A stretch of DNA of 64,000 nt from an uncultured Prevotellaceae bacterium (GCA_947165505.1 CAMVAT010000018.1:1-64000), one strand, 5' to 3'; shown: positions 18,533 through 27,763, counted from the first letter of the stretch. Notes: generated by a model from the sequence alone, not told the origin. Numbers and translations are program-made.

Positions 18533-19708
18533 ATGATGAGAAAAATAAGTGTTTTAATCAGTTTCGCAATGCTGCTGGCCGTGAGTGCTGAAGCCCAGCG
18601 CACGGTGGTGGTCGATGCCGTCACGCGGCAGCCGGTGGCGCATGCCAACCTGTATGCCAAGGAGGGCGGGAAGTTCCGTTCGGCGGTGTCCGACGAGGCG
18701 GGGCGTGCCGAGGTCGCTTTCCCTTTCCGCCGCCTCACCGTATCGCACCTCAACTACGAGAAGCAGGTGCTCTCGCGGTTGCCCGACACCGTTTGTCTGC
18801 AACCCATGGTGCGCGTGGTGAACGAGGTGACCGTATATAGCGGCGAACCGGCGTGGATACGCAAGAAACTGAAACAGTTGGTGCGCGAGAAGGCGCAGCG
18901 CTACCACAACCGCCGGCAGGTGTTGCACTACGACTACGACTCGCAGAGCATCAGCGGCAGTCAGTATTACCGCTATCAGGCCGGTGGGTGGCTGCGTATG
19001 CCTGATGCCGACGACAAGGGCTATGCCATCCACCAGACCGAGGGGCACATCACAGCCGTTGACAGCACCCGCCTGACCGACGTGGCCAACCTGCGGCGGA
19101 TGCTTTACGAAGACTTCGTCGATGAGCTTGATTCGAAGTTCATCAGCCAGCACCGCTTTTACGTCGATTATGATTACGAGGGTGCTCCCGGCGAGGTCTC
19201 GCTCGTGTTTCGCGGCAAGAAATACGGCGACGACCGCGGACGTTTTGTCATCGACACGGCACGCTGCGTCATCCTCTCCGCCCAGCGGCACCTCGGACTG
19301 AAAGCCAACAAACACCTGCGCGTGTCTGACTTCATGCTCAGCATGGCGCGTATCATCTCCGGATATAAGATACTCGACTGGATGGTCGATTACCGTGTCG
19401 CATACGCCGAGACCGACGGTTCGTGGCATCCCGCCGACATCGCTTATAAGTTCTTTTTCAAGACCGTTGACAACGAGACCGACGAGTCGTCACAGCAGTT
19501 CAGCCGTGATACGGGCAGCGGTTTCTCCAATATGGAATCGACGGTGACCATCCGCCCCACTGATATCCACCCCGACGACAGCATCGCCTGGAAACCCCTT
19601 CCGCGCTCGTGGATATTGAAGTACAATACCGACGAAGAGCGTGCCTACGAGGTGGAGCTCTCACACCTGCCCGCCACATTCACCTTGCTGGAAGGCCTTG
19701 ACATGTGA
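18533..19708 (+). CDS. exported carboxypeptidase-like-domain protein
   Basis: The protein is about 390 residues. The ATG at 18533 (or the adjacent 18536) gives a good signal peptide ([20 protein letters not shown]). The first mature part ([20 protein letters not shown]) looks like a short carboxypeptidase-like regulatory beta-sandwich; the rest (about residues 110-390) is rich in tyrosine and aromatic residues and has no motif I recognise. Such proteins are common in Bacteroidetes and are probably periplasmic or surface-linked. The gene is divergent from metG; it ends 158 bp before the NRPS gene, with tandem repeats between. The function is unknown. Confidence 0.75.
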   Translation: MMRKISVLISFAMLLAVSAEAQRTVVVDAVTRQPVAHANLYAKEGGKFRSAVSDEAGRAEVAFPFRRLTVSHLNYEKQVLSRLPDTVCLQPMVRVVNEVTVYSGEPAWIRKKLKQLVREKAQRYHNRRQVLHYDYDSQSISGSQYYRYQAGGWLRMPDADDKGYAIHQTEGHITAVDSTRLTDVANLRRMLYEDFVDELDSKFISQHRFYVDYDYEGAPGEVSLVFRGKKYGDDRGRFVIDTARCVILSAQRHLGLKANKHLRVSDFMLSMARIISGYKILDWMVDYRVAYAETDGSWHPADIAYKFFFKTVDNETDESSQQFSRDTGSGFSNMESTVTIRPTDIHPDDSIAWKPLPRSWILKYNTDEERAYEVELSHLPATFTLLEGLDM

Positions 19709-19858
19709 TTTGAGGTTTGAGATTTGAGGTTTGAGATTTGAGATTTGAGGTAAGATGTGAGAGGTACCACACCCCCTCAACTTTCTACATTAAACTATAA
19801 ACTATAATCTATAATCTATAATCTATAAACTATAATCTATAATCTATAAACTATAAAC
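19709..19858. repeat. 7-bp tandem arrays TTTGAGR and CTATAAW
   Basis: Alternating TTTGAGG/TTTGAGA units (19709-19750) and CTATAAT/CTATAAA units (about 19793-19858) fill the gap before the NRPS gene right up to its start codon. I see no Shine-Dalgarno-like site there. The same two arrays occur again in the same order at 53362-53553. Confidence 0.85.
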
Positions 19859-19866
19859 TCCCCCCA

Positions 19867-22800
19867 ATGTACCCCCTCTCTTCCTCGCAAATGGGCATTT
19901 ATGCCGGGTGGGCTGCCTATCCGCAGACCACAGGCTATAATCTGCCGGCGGTCGTGCCTTTCCCCTGCACGGTCGATGCCGACCGTCTGGCCGGTGCCAT
20001 GCAGCAGATAGCCGACACGCGCGAGGTGCTGCATACGCGCATCTGCACGGATGCCGAGGGGAGGCCCTGTCAATATGCCGACATGCAGATGCCTGTCGTG
20101 GTGCAGCGGATGCAGGCTGGCGAGGCCGAGGCGCAATACTATATCGCCCATGACTTTGTGCGGCCCTTTGCCATCGACGGAAGCGAGCCGCTGGCTCGTT
20201 TTGCTGTCATCGTCACGCCGCAGCACCATTACCTGCTCATTGATATCCATCACATCATCGCCGACGGACTGACCATCGTACACAGCCTGCTCGGCATCGA
20301 CCTGCCACAGGCTTACACTTCTTTAGGGGCAGGGTGCAGGGCTCAAGGGGCAGGGGGCTTTTCTTGGGGGCAAGGGGCAGGGGGCAAGGGGCAGGAGAAT
20401 ACCAAGCCACAAGTAGGGACAGGGCGTGCCCTGTCCGCAAGCGAGGGGTCTCATCGTCATATAGCGGACAGGGCACGCCCTGTCCCTACTTCCAGCTACG
20501 AAGGTTATGTTTCCGACTCCCAACATCCGACATCCCAACGTTCAACGTTCAATGTTCAACGCTCAACGTTACTTTATCAGTCGGCGGTGGAGGAGGAGCG
20601 GCGGTGTCAGGGCGATGAGTATCGCAGGGCGGCCGATTACCAGCGGGCGCGTTTTGCCGGTGTGCCCTTCGTCCGTCTGTCGGCCGAGGTGACGGATGCG
20701 TGGGGAGCCACCATCCGCCGTTCTGCCAGCCTCGACCGTGGCGCCGTCGATGCTTGGTGCGCAGCGCACGGTCTCACGCCCAACCTGCTGCTGATGGGAG
20801 CCTTCGGACTGGTGCTCGCCCGCTGGTGCCGTCATCGTCGCATCGCCTTTACGGTCATCAACCACGGGCGGCGTGGCCGTCGGTATGCCGATGCCTATGG
20901 CATGTTCGTCAGGTCGGCCCCCGTCATCGCCGACACCCGCGGTGTGTCGGTCATGGATTATATCCGCTCCATGCGCGGCGAACTCAACAGCACGGTGCGC
21001 TATGCCGTCTATCCCTTCACCCATTTCTGCCGCGACATGGGGGTGACGCCCGATGTGGCCTTCGGCTTCCAGGCCGGCGTGCAAGAGATGGTCACACTCG
21101 ATGGTTGTTCGGTGCAGGGCTGTCAACTGATGCCACCCATGACGCGCAGCGACCTCAGTTGCATGGTCTATCTCACTGACAATCAGTATGAGATACGAAT
21201 GGAGTCGAGCGAGGCTCTCAACCCTGCCTCGACGCTGCAGACCCTGGCCGATGCCGTGAGGTGGACGGTCGGCAATATGATGGCGCACCCCGATGTGCCG
21301 CTCGCCGACATAGCCATCGTCAGCCACGACGAGGAGCAACGCCTCCTGGCGCTCTCGAAAGGCGAAAGGATGGAATACGACGAAAACGACACCTTCCTCC
21401 GTCTTTTCCTACGTCAGGTTCAACGTACCCCCGAAGCCCCTGCCGTGACCGACGACAGCGGGGTGCTCACTTACGCTCAGTTGGCCGCCTGCGTCGAGGC
21501 CCGTGCTGCCGCCCTGTCGGCCGCCGGCTACACCCGCGGACACCTTGTCGCCGTCGAGGCCCGTCAGAACAAGGAATACCTGATTGATGTCATCGCCGCA
21601 TGGCGCATCGGAGCGTGTGTAGAGGTAAGAGGTAAGGGGTTAGAGGTAAGAGATATGTCTGCATGGCAGGGAACAGGGGGCAAGGGGCTTTCTTTAGGTG
21701 CAGGGGGCAGGGGGCAGGAGAATACCACGCCACAAGTAGGGACAGGGCGTGCCCTGTCCGCAAGCGGGGAGCCTCATCGGCATATAGCGGACAGGGCACG
21801 CCCTGTCCCTACTTCCAACCACGAAGGTTATGCTCCCGACTCCCATCATTCGACATTTAACCTTCAACCATCAACTTTCAACTATTGTCCAAACTCCCAA
21901 ACTCCCAGACTCCCAAACTCCCCAGAAATAGCCTACGTCATCTATACCTCCGGCTCCACGGGCGAGCCCAAGGGCGTGATGGTGTCGCAGCAGGCGTTGA
22001 CACATTTCATACACTTCATCGTCAGGGAGTGGCACCTCAAAGCGCACAGCCGCATCGCCTGCCATGCCTCGGTGGCCTTCGACGCATCGGTTGAGGATCT
22101 CTTCCCCGTGCTCACCACAGGCGGACAACTCTTCATCGTGCCCGAGGCCGACCGGCGCGACCCCGACCGCCTCTACCGCTACCTTGTCGATTACGGCATC
22201 ACGGGCTGTTGCATGACCACCCAGTGGGGCGTGCTCATGGCCGAGCGCTACGACCTGCCTCTCGACTACCTCTGCCTGGGCGGTGAGCGGCTTCTTGTCG
22301 TGCCCCCCTTCCGTGGCAGGCTCATCAACACCTACGGACCCACGGAGATGACCGTCGATGCCACCTACTGCGAACTGGTGCCGGGGCGTAGCTACGACAC
22401 CATCCCCATCGGACGACCCCTGCCCGACCTTGCGGCGTATGTCGTTGATGCAGAGGGACATCTGCTGCCGCAGGGTGCCACGGGCGAACTATGGATGGCG
22501 GGGCCGCAGATGGCCGAGGGCTATCTGGGCGACGAAGTCCTCACGGCGCAGCGGTTCACCCCTTGCCGTTTCGCTGAGGGGCGTGTCTATCACACGGGCG
22601 ACCTGGTGCGGTGGAATGCCGAGGGACTGTTGGAGTTCGTGGGACGTGCCGACCGTCAGGTGAAACTGCGCGGCTACCGCATCGAACCGGGACAGGTAGA
22701 GCATGCCATCGCGCGTGTGCCGGGCGTACTGCAGGCGGCGGTCGTGGTGCGTATGGTCGGGGGCGAGCAGCGTCTCTGTGCTTATTTCGCTGCCTGTCGC

Positions 22801-24465
22801 TCGATCGCTGCCGCTGAGATGAGAGACGCCTTGGCGGCAGTGTTGCCCGCCTATATGGTGCCTACGGCATATATGCAGTTGCCACGGTTGCCCCTCACGC
22901 AGCACGACAAGGTGAATCTCGATGCTCTGCCCGTCATCACGATGGCGGTGTCTGATACCGACTATGTGGCACCTGCCACCAGGCAGGAACGGCTCTGGTG
23001 CTACCTTTTTGCCCGGGTGCTGGGGGTCGAGAGGGTAGGGGTCACCGACGATTTCTTCGCCCTTGGCGGCACCTCGCTCACCGCCGTCCGTCTGCTCACG
23101 GCCGCCGCCGAACAGGGGTTGCGCCTCACCTACGACCAGATATACGAGCATCCCACGCCAAGGGGACTTTCTGCGGGGCTTCCCTTAGGGGCAGGGGGCA
23201 AGGGGCATTCTTCAGGGGCAGGGTGCAAGGGGCAAGGGGCAGGAGAATACTCCCCAAAGGATGACTATTGTCCAAACTCCCAAACTCCCAGACTCCCAGA
23301 CTCCCCAAAGGATGACCATTGTCCAAACTCCCAAACTCCCAGGCTCCCAAACTCCCCAAAGGAAGACTATTGTCCAAACTCCCAAACTCCCAGACTCCCA
23401 AACTCCCAACCTTCCAACCTTCATCCTTCAACTTTCAACCTTTTAACGGGTGCCACGGGCTTTTTGGGCATCCATGTGTTGCGTGAGTTATTAGGGCGTG
23501 GCTGTCATGTCGTTTGTCTGGTGCGTGCCGACGACGATGCGCATGCGCTCGCCCGCCTTCTCGACGCTTGGCAGTGGTATTTCCCCGCTGTCCCCTGTCC
23601 GCAACCCTCTTTCCTCACCGCCATCGCCGCCGATATCACCGCAGCGTCGTTCGCGTCTATGCCACTGCCCGGAGAGGGGGCAGGTGCGGGGCTCTTCATC
23701 CACTGTGCCGCCGACGTGCGTCAGTATGCCCCGGCAGGCCAGTTGTGGCGCACCAATGTCGAGGGCACCCGCCACGTCATCGACTTCTGCCAGCGCCATC
23801 GCCTGCAGCTGGCACATATCTCAACCATCGCGGTGAATACCACGCCACAAGTAGGGACAGGGCGTGCCCTGTCCGCAAGCGGGCAGCCGCAGTATCAGCT
23901 AATGGCGGACAGGGCACGCCCTGTCCCTACTTCCAATCACGATGACTATTGTCCGAACTCCCAAACTCCCAAACTCCCAAACTCCCTAATTAAAAGACTC
24001 CCAGACTCCCCAACTCCGTACCTACAATCTAAGGCCGAGGCTGAGCGGGTAGTGTCCGAGGCGGTGCGGCAAGAGCGGTTGCAGGCACAGATACTCCGTG
24101 TGGGCAACCTGACCGCCCGGCAGAGCGACGGCGTGTTTCAGCGCCATGCCCAAACGAATGCCTTTCATCTGCTTGCCGAGGCCCTGCAAGCCCTGGGCTG
24201 CTATCCCGCGCCGCTGGCAGATGTCGTGGTCGATCTGTCGCCTGTTGACGTGACCGCACGCCGGTTGGTCGATGCACTCGCACAGCCCTTCGACGGGAGG
24301 GTGACCGACCTGTCAAGTCCCGACAAGACCACCGTCGGCGCTCTTGCCCGCGGGTGGCAACTGCAGCCTGTAGGCACCGATGAGTTTATGCACCGCGTCG
24401 GTACGTCGTCGCTCACAGACATCCAGCGCATGGTGACCAAAGGGTGGTTGCACCTTACTTTTTAG
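19867..24465 (+). CDS. one-module NRPS (C-A-T-reductase) with in-frame repeat blocks
   Basis: The 1,532-residue protein reads as one NRPS module. A condensation domain begins at residue 1 and has HHIIADG at 128-134. An adenylation domain follows, with IYTSGSTGEPKG, NTYGPTEMTVDAT, YHTGDL and GRADRQVKLRGYR. The carrier domain has LGGTSL, whose serine takes the phosphopantetheine arm. Last comes a thioester reductase with LTGATGFLG and the YLQSK motif. Such modules release the peptidyl thioester as an aldehyde or alcohol. My hand alignment to GrsA gives pocket residues D-A-E-C-L-L-T-V-D, which I cannot assign. Four repeat-encoded blocks (about residues 154-235, 585-686, 1107-1190, 1324-1383) interrupt the domains. 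No other NRPS or phosphopantetheinyl transferase gene is in the window. It may be active or decaying. Confidence 0.9.
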   Translation: MYPLSSSQMGIYAGWAAYPQTTGYNLPAVVPFPCTVDADRLAGAMQQIADTREVLHTRICTDAEGRPCQYADMQMPVVVQRMQAGEAEAQYYIAHDFVRPFAIDGSEPLARFAVIVTPQHHYLLIDIHHIIADGLTIVHSLLGIDLPQAYTSLGAGCRAQGAGGFSWGQGAGGKGQENTKPQVGTGRALSASEGSHRHIADRARPVPTSSYEGYVSDSQHPTSQRSTFNVQRSTLLYQSAVEEERRCQGDEYRRAADYQRARFAGVPFVRLSAEVTDAWGATIRRSASLDRGAVDAWCAAHGLTPNLLLMGAFGLVLARWCRHRRIAFTVINHGRRGRRYADAYGMFVRSAPVIADTRGVSVMDYIRSMRGELNSTVRYAVYPFTHFCRDMGVTPDVAFGFQAGVQEMVTLDGCSVQGCQLMPPMTRSDLSCMVYLTDNQYEIRMESSEALNPASTLQTLADAVRWTVGNMMAHPDVPLADIAIVSHDEEQRLLALSKGERMEYDENDTFLRLFLRQVQRTPEAPAVTDDSGVLTYAQLAACVEARAAALSAAGYTRGHLVAVEARQNKEYLIDVIAAWRIGACVEVRGKGLEVRDMSAWQGTGGKGLSLGAGGRGQENTTPQVGTGRALSASGEPHRHIADRARPVPTSNHEGYAPDSHHSTFNLQPSTFNYCPNSQTPRLPNSPEIAYVIYTSGSTGEPKGVMVSQQALTHFIHFIVREWHLKAHSRIACHASVAFDASVEDLFPVLTTGGQLFIVPEADRRDPDRLYRYLVDYGITGCCMTTQWGVLMAERYDLPLDYLCLGGERLLVVPPFRGRLINTYGPTEMTVDATYCELVPGRSYDTIPIGRPLPDLAAYVVDAEGHLLPQGATGELWMAGPQMAEGYLGDEVLTAQRFTPCRFAEGRVYHTGDLVRWNAEGLLEFVGRADRQVKLRGYRIEPGQVEHAIARVPGVLQAAVVVRMVGGEQRLCAYFAACRSIAAAEMRDALAAVLPAYMVPTAYMQLPRLPLTQHDKVNLDALPVITMAVSDTDYVAPATRQERLWCYLFARVLGVERVGVTDDFFALGGTSLTAVRLLTAAAEQGLRLTYDQIYEHPTPRGLSAGLPLGAGGKGHSSGAGCKGQGAGEYSPKDDYCPNSQTPRLPDSPKDDHCPNSQTPRLPNSPKEDYCPNSQTPRLPNSQPSNLHPSTFNLLTGATGFLGIHVLRELLGRGCHVVCLVRADDDAHALARLLDAWQWYFPAVPCPQPSFLTAIAADITAASFASMPLPGEGAGAGLFIHCAADVRQYAPAGQLWRTNVEGTRHVIDFCQRHRLQLAHISTIAVNTTPQVGTGRALSASGQPQYQLMADRARPVPTSNHDDYCPNSQTPKLPNSLIKRLPDSPTPYLQSKAEAERVVSEAVRQERLQAQILRVGNLTARQSDGVFQRHAQTNAFHLLAEALQALGCYPAPLADVVVDLSPVDVTARRLVDALAQPFDGRVTDLSSPDKTTVGALARGWQLQPVGTDEFMHRVGTSSLTDIQRMVTKGWLHLTF
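20326..20571. repeat. NRPS repeat block 1 (condensation domain)
   Basis: This in-frame block holds a GGGGCAG array, a GGACAGGGC palindrome pair (20413-20489) and an AACGTTCAA-type array. It sits after the HHxxxDG helix of the C domain, where a loop is expected. Confidence 0.85.
21619..21924. repeat. NRPS repeat block 2 (adenylation domain)
   Basis: The block runs GAGGTAA array, GGGGCAG array, palindrome pair (21736-21812), TTCAACC array and AAACTCCC array. It lies between the A2-like GACVEV and the A3 loop, where family members carry about 60 native residues. Confidence 0.85.
23186..23438. repeat. NRPS repeat block 3 (between carrier and reductase)
   Basis: A GGGGCAG array is followed by three copies of a unit with GATGACTATTGTCC plus AAACTCCC 8-mers, then a TTCAACC array. 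It forms the linker before the reductase and has no palindrome pair. Confidence 0.85.
23836..24018. repeat. NRPS repeat block 4 (inside the reductase)
   Basis: A palindrome pair (23851-23930) is followed by AAACTCCC 8-mers. It splits the reductase between the ISTIAVN strand and the YLQSK catalytic motif. Confidence 0.85.
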
Positions 24466-24473
24466 CACTCGTC

Positions 24474-24505
24474 TGTTGTCTTTTTCAAAAAAATTCGTAT
24501 CTTTG
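24474..24505 (+). promoter_or_regulatory. promoter of the dipeptidase gene
   Basis: TTG near 24475 and TATCTTTG (24498-24505) are 20 bp apart, just past the NRPS stop, so the dipeptidase need not depend on NRPS transcription. Confidence 0.65.
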
Positions 24506-24510
24506 CAGCC

Positions 24511-24576
24511 AACTTCCCATTAACTACCCATTAACTTCCCATTCACTTCCTTTTCACTTCCTTTTCACTTCCCTTT
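24511..24576. repeat. 11-bp tandem repeat in the dipeptidase leader
   Basis: Six 11-bp units of the type AACTTCCCATT/CACTTCCTTTT occupy the whole untranslated leader, ending seven bases before the start codon. Confidence 0.85.
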
Positions 24577-24582
24577 AGTAAC

Positions 24583-26031
24583 ATGTCTGATTGTGAATAC
24601 AAACTGCCGCCTGTGGATGCGGTATTCGAGATTTTCAAACAGTTGAACCAGATACCGCGCCCCTCGCATCACGAGGAGCGTGTGGCCGATTTCCTCTGTC
24701 AGTATGCCGAGCGCCTCGGATTGGAATACGAGCGCGACGCGCACAATTGTGTGGTGATACGCAAGCCCGCCTCGCCCGGATATGAGCGGTCTGAACCCGT
24801 GGTGCTGCTCAATCACATGGATATGGTGTGCGTGGGCATGAACGACCCGCTGAGCGACCCCGTCGAGGCCTATACCGACGGCGGATGGATGCACGCCCGG
24901 GGCACCTCGCTCGGTGCCGACAACGGCATCGGCCTGTCGATGGCACTCGCCGTGCTGGCCGACGACAGCATCCAGCATCCTGCACTCGAGGTGCTGACTA
25001 CCACCAACGAGGAAGACGGCATGTCGGGCGCAGCCAACCTGTCGCCACAGTTCCTGCACGGGCGCAAGGTCATCAACCTCGACTCCGAGGACTACGACAC
25101 CATCACCACGGGGGCTGCCGGCGCCTACTTGCAGCAGCACCGCCTGCCCTTCGCATGGCAGCCCGCTCCCAAAGGCAAGTATCGCTGGTACCGTATCAGC
25201 ATCGCCGGCGGACAGGGTGGTCATTCGGGCGTGGATATCAACAAAGGGCGTGCGTCGGCCACGGTGTGCACGTGGGCCATCCTGGCCGCCATCTTCAATG
25301 AGTACGACATCTATGTGGCTGATGTGCGTGTAGGCGAGGCTAATGCGTCGATCGCCTCCTCGGCCGAGCTCGTGGTGTGCGTGCCTTCGGGCGAGGCCGC
25401 CGAGTATGTGAAGGCACAGGAAGCGACCTTCAACGAGTGGGTGGCAGAAGAATACGGTGCCGGCGACCCCGATGTGCGCTGCCATATCGAGAAGACCGAG
25501 CCGCGGCAGCAGGTCATCGCCCCCGAGGCCATCGAGGCGCTGCTCACCGCCCTGGAGCAGATACCGCAGGGTGTGGTGAAGATGAGCGAGGTGATGGAGG
25601 GCACGGTAGAGACGTCCAACAATGTGGGGCGTATCTACGTAGAAGACAGCAGCGTGATGGTCAGCACCCACACGCGCAGTTTCATCGACCGCGACATGAT
25701 CGCTCTGGGCGGGGAGATACGCGAGGCGTTTGCCCGTCAGGGCGGTTCTTCAGAACTGGTGATGTCGGCGCCTGCCTGGCAGGAGAATCCCGACTCCGAC
25801 TTCCTGCGTCTCACCTCCGACGTGTTTCTCGATGTGCTGGGCTGGCGCCCTCGTCCTGTGGCGATGCACTTCGTGCTGGAGGCCGGCTATTTCGTCCAGA
25901 AATATCCGGGCATTGAGATGGCGAGCATCGGTCCGCGCATCGTCGAGCCCCACTCCGCCAACGAGCGTGTGGAACTGAGCACCATCGGCGACATCTGGCG
26001 CGTGCTCATCGAGTTGCTGAAAAGATTATAA
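24583..26031 (+). CDS. pepD: aminoacyl-histidine dipeptidase (PepD, M20)
   Basis: The 482-residue enzyme is an M20 metallopeptidase of the PepD type, which hydrolyses Xaa-His dipeptides such as carnosine, usually in the cytosol. Expected zinc ligands are visible: H78 and D80 in LNHMDMV, D113 in GADNG, E143-E144 in TNEEDG, D167 in NLDSED and a C-terminal H in EPHSANE. The lid domain (about residues 187-380) is present, so the length is normal. The start is the ATG at 24583 after a leader of 11-bp repeats. A promoter lies at 24474-24505 and a terminator follows the gene. A link to the upstream NRPS is possible but not shown. Confidence 0.95.
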   Translation: MSDCEYKLPPVDAVFEIFKQLNQIPRPSHHEERVADFLCQYAERLGLEYERDAHNCVVIRKPASPGYERSEPVVLLNHMDMVCVGMNDPLSDPVEAYTDGGWMHARGTSLGADNGIGLSMALAVLADDSIQHPALEVLTTTNEEDGMSGAANLSPQFLHGRKVINLDSEDYDTITTGAAGAYLQQHRLPFAWQPAPKGKYRWYRISIAGGQGGHSGVDINKGRASATVCTWAILAAIFNEYDIYVADVRVGEANASIASSAELVVCVPSGEAAEYVKAQEATFNEWVAEEYGAGDPDVRCHIEKTEPRQQVIAPEAIEALLTALEQIPQGVVKMSEVMEGTVETSNNVGRIYVEDSSVMVSTHTRSFIDRDMIALGGEIREAFARQGGSSELVMSAPAWQENPDSDFLRLTSDVFLDVLGWRPRPVAMHFVLEAGYFVQKYPGIEMASIGPRIVEPHSANERVELSTIGDIWRVLIELLKRL

Positions 26032-26033
26032 TC

Positions 26034-26063
26034 AAAAAGCCCTGCCGATAGGCAGGGCTTTTA
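26034..26063 (+). terminator. rho-independent terminator of pepD
   Basis: AAGCCCTGCC / GGCAGGGCTT with a GATA loop, followed by TTAT, ends the dipeptidase transcript. Confidence 0.85.
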
Positions 26064-26288
26064 TGTTTAGGGTTTAGGGTTGAGGGTTTAGTGTTCTTAC
26101 ACTGTTTAGGGTTTAGGGTTGAGGGTTTAGTGTTCTTACACTGTTTAGGGTTTAGGGTTGAGGGTTTATGGTTCTTACACTACTGTGGCACAGCAGTACA
26201 CGGAACGGAGTGCCCTGAAGCATATCTCTTACCTCTTACCTCTCACCTCTCACCTCTCACCTCTAAAGAACCTCTCACCTCTAAAGAA
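26064..26288. repeat. TTTAGGG-type and ACCTCTY arrays
   Basis: Three tandem units of about 46 bp, each made of GTTTAGG/GTTGAGG 7-mers plus GTTCTTACACT, span 26064-26180. A CACCTCT array (26224-26288) follows and runs up to the stop codon of the next gene. About 45 bp of unique sequence lies between. Confidence 0.8.
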
Positions 26289-26289
26289 C

Positions 26290-27711
26290 CTATTTCACCA
26301 ACACCTTCTTGGTGTCGTTGCCTTGGCGCACGATATAGAGGCCTTTCTGGTTCATGTCGCTCACGCGCTGGCCGGCGGCGTTGAATATCTGCAGCGGGGC
26401 ATGGGTGGTGGCTGTCTTCGCCTCGTCGATGCCAGAGGTCACGGTCTTGCTGATATACTCGCCCAGTCCGCTGCCGTCGGAGCTGTCGTCGCCCTCAACC
26501 CACATGCACGAGAAGATCCAGCGGTTGGGTATCTTCGCCACGCGGCGGCAGTTGCCCGTGGTGATGTCTATCTCATAGATGCAGGTGTCGTATTTGCCGT
26601 TGGTTATCCACTCCTTGTCAGAGAGCGAGCTCCACGAACCGTTGTCGTTGATGCCCTTGCCGCTGTTGTAGTAGCCGTTCCAGTACATCTTATAGGGATT
26701 GCTGGCGGCGAAGCAGGCACTCTGGCGGCGATACTGCGAGGCATAGCCCGTGGCGGGGTAGATATTCTCGTAGGCCACGTAGGGCTCGCCCGTCTCCTCA
26801 TCCACGGCGGGCACCTCGATCAACTGCATCAGACCCGTCGTGAGGTCAAACTCGCAGAGCTGTGCGCCAGAGAGATTGCCGTTGATGTCTTCCATTTTGC
26901 CGTCGGCGTTGATGGCTCCGTTGCTGCCGCCGCTGGTCAGTGCGAAGGCGCGGCCCTCGGAGTTGATGGCAAAGGTGATGAAGTTGTAGTAGTATAGTCC
27001 GGGGGTGACAGGTGTGATCTTCATCGTCTGCAGGTCGATGGTGCAGATGCAGTAGCCGGCATCGGTGCTGGTGGCATCGCCGTCTTCATCCACGAAGAAG
27101 TCGGGGTCGTCGGTAATCTCGCTGCGCAGCTGCTGCTCTGTCAGGTAGAACAGGCCATACACCTTGCCATCGACGGGGTTGTAGGCCATGCCTGCCGATT
27201 CGATGTTGGTGTTGGCGTGGAAGAAGTCGTTCGCACCGGCGAGCAGGTTGCCCGTCTTGGCATCCCATTTGCGCACGGCGAAGAGCTCCTCGTCGGTGGT
27301 CGATTGGTAGTCGCGCGAGAAGATGGTGGCGATGACACCGTCGATATAGACGGCGCCCGAGTTGCCAATCATCAGGTTGAAGTTGCTGGCCCATGCTGCT
27401 TTGTCGGGGTCGGTCACCTGTCCGCCGCTGTAGAAGTCGGATTTGTTCACGGCGGGGTCTTTCACGGGTGTCGAGACGGTGCCGGCGTCGGCATCGACAT
27501 TGAAAGAGTAGATGCCGTTCTCGACGATGAACATGGCTTTGCCGTTGATGTATCCCACATAGTCGCTCACCATCTGGTCGCCCTTCTCATGCACGCCGTC
27601 GGTGCCGTCGTAGCGGTTGCTCTCTGCCACGGCTTTGATTTTCACCTGCGCTTGTATCGGCAGAGCGGCGATCATCGCCATTGCTGCCACAAAAAGTAAA
27701 AGTTTTTTCAT
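26290..27711 (-). CDS. secreted protein with C-terminal secretion-type tail
   Basis: The 473-residue protein has a signal peptide (MKKLLLFVAAMAMIAALPIQA). The central part has propeller-like turns (AVRKWDAKTGNLL, MAYNPVDGKVYGLFY, CTIDLQTMKITPV, EIDITTGNCRRVAKI), each resembling a blade with a W/Y-D-x-x-T-G loop; I count perhaps six. The end (LQIFNAAGQRVSDM, KGLYIVRQ, KKVLVK) looks like a type IX secretion sorting tail or its Prevotella relative. The protein is therefore likely exported to the surface or outside. No catalytic motif was recognised. The gene is divergent from the TPR-AraC regulator, with its own -7 box at 27764-27771. Confidence 0.75.
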   Translation of the reverse strand: MKKLLLFVAAMAMIAALPIQAQVKIKAVAESNRYDGTDGVHEKGDQMVSDYVGYINGKAMFIVENGIYSFNVDADAGTVSTPVKDPAVNKSDFYSGGQVTDPDKAAWASNFNLMIGNSGAVYIDGVIATIFSRDYQSTTDEELFAVRKWDAKTGNLLAGANDFFHANTNIESAGMAYNPVDGKVYGLFYLTEQQLRSEITDDPDFFVDEDGDATSTDAGYCICTIDLQTMKITPVTPGLYYYNFITFAINSEGRAFALTSGGSNGAINADGKMEDINGNLSGAQLCEFDLTTGLMQLIEVPAVDEETGEPYVAYENIYPATGYASQYRRQSACFAASNPYKMYWNGYYNSGKGINDNGSWSSLSDKEWITNGKYDTCIYEIDITTGNCRRVAKIPNRWIFSCMWVEGDDSSDGSGLGEYISKTVTSGIDEAKTATTHAPLQIFNAAGQRVSDMNQKGLYIVRQGNDTKKVLVK

Positions 27712-27763
27712 TTTAAGCTTATTTGTTTGTTGTTTTTTGATTCAATAGACCGTTTAGGGGTTG

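Noticed and set aside
19867..24465. NRPS treated as a plain pseudogene
   Set aside because: The frame is unbroken over 4.6 kb and all main catalytic motifs remain, so I annotate it as a gene, with doubt about activity.
26064..26180. TTTAGGG array resembling plant-type telomere repeats
   Set aside because: Units drift (GTTGAGG, GTTTAGT), they lie inside a chromosome region between genes and are one of several 7-bp arrays.
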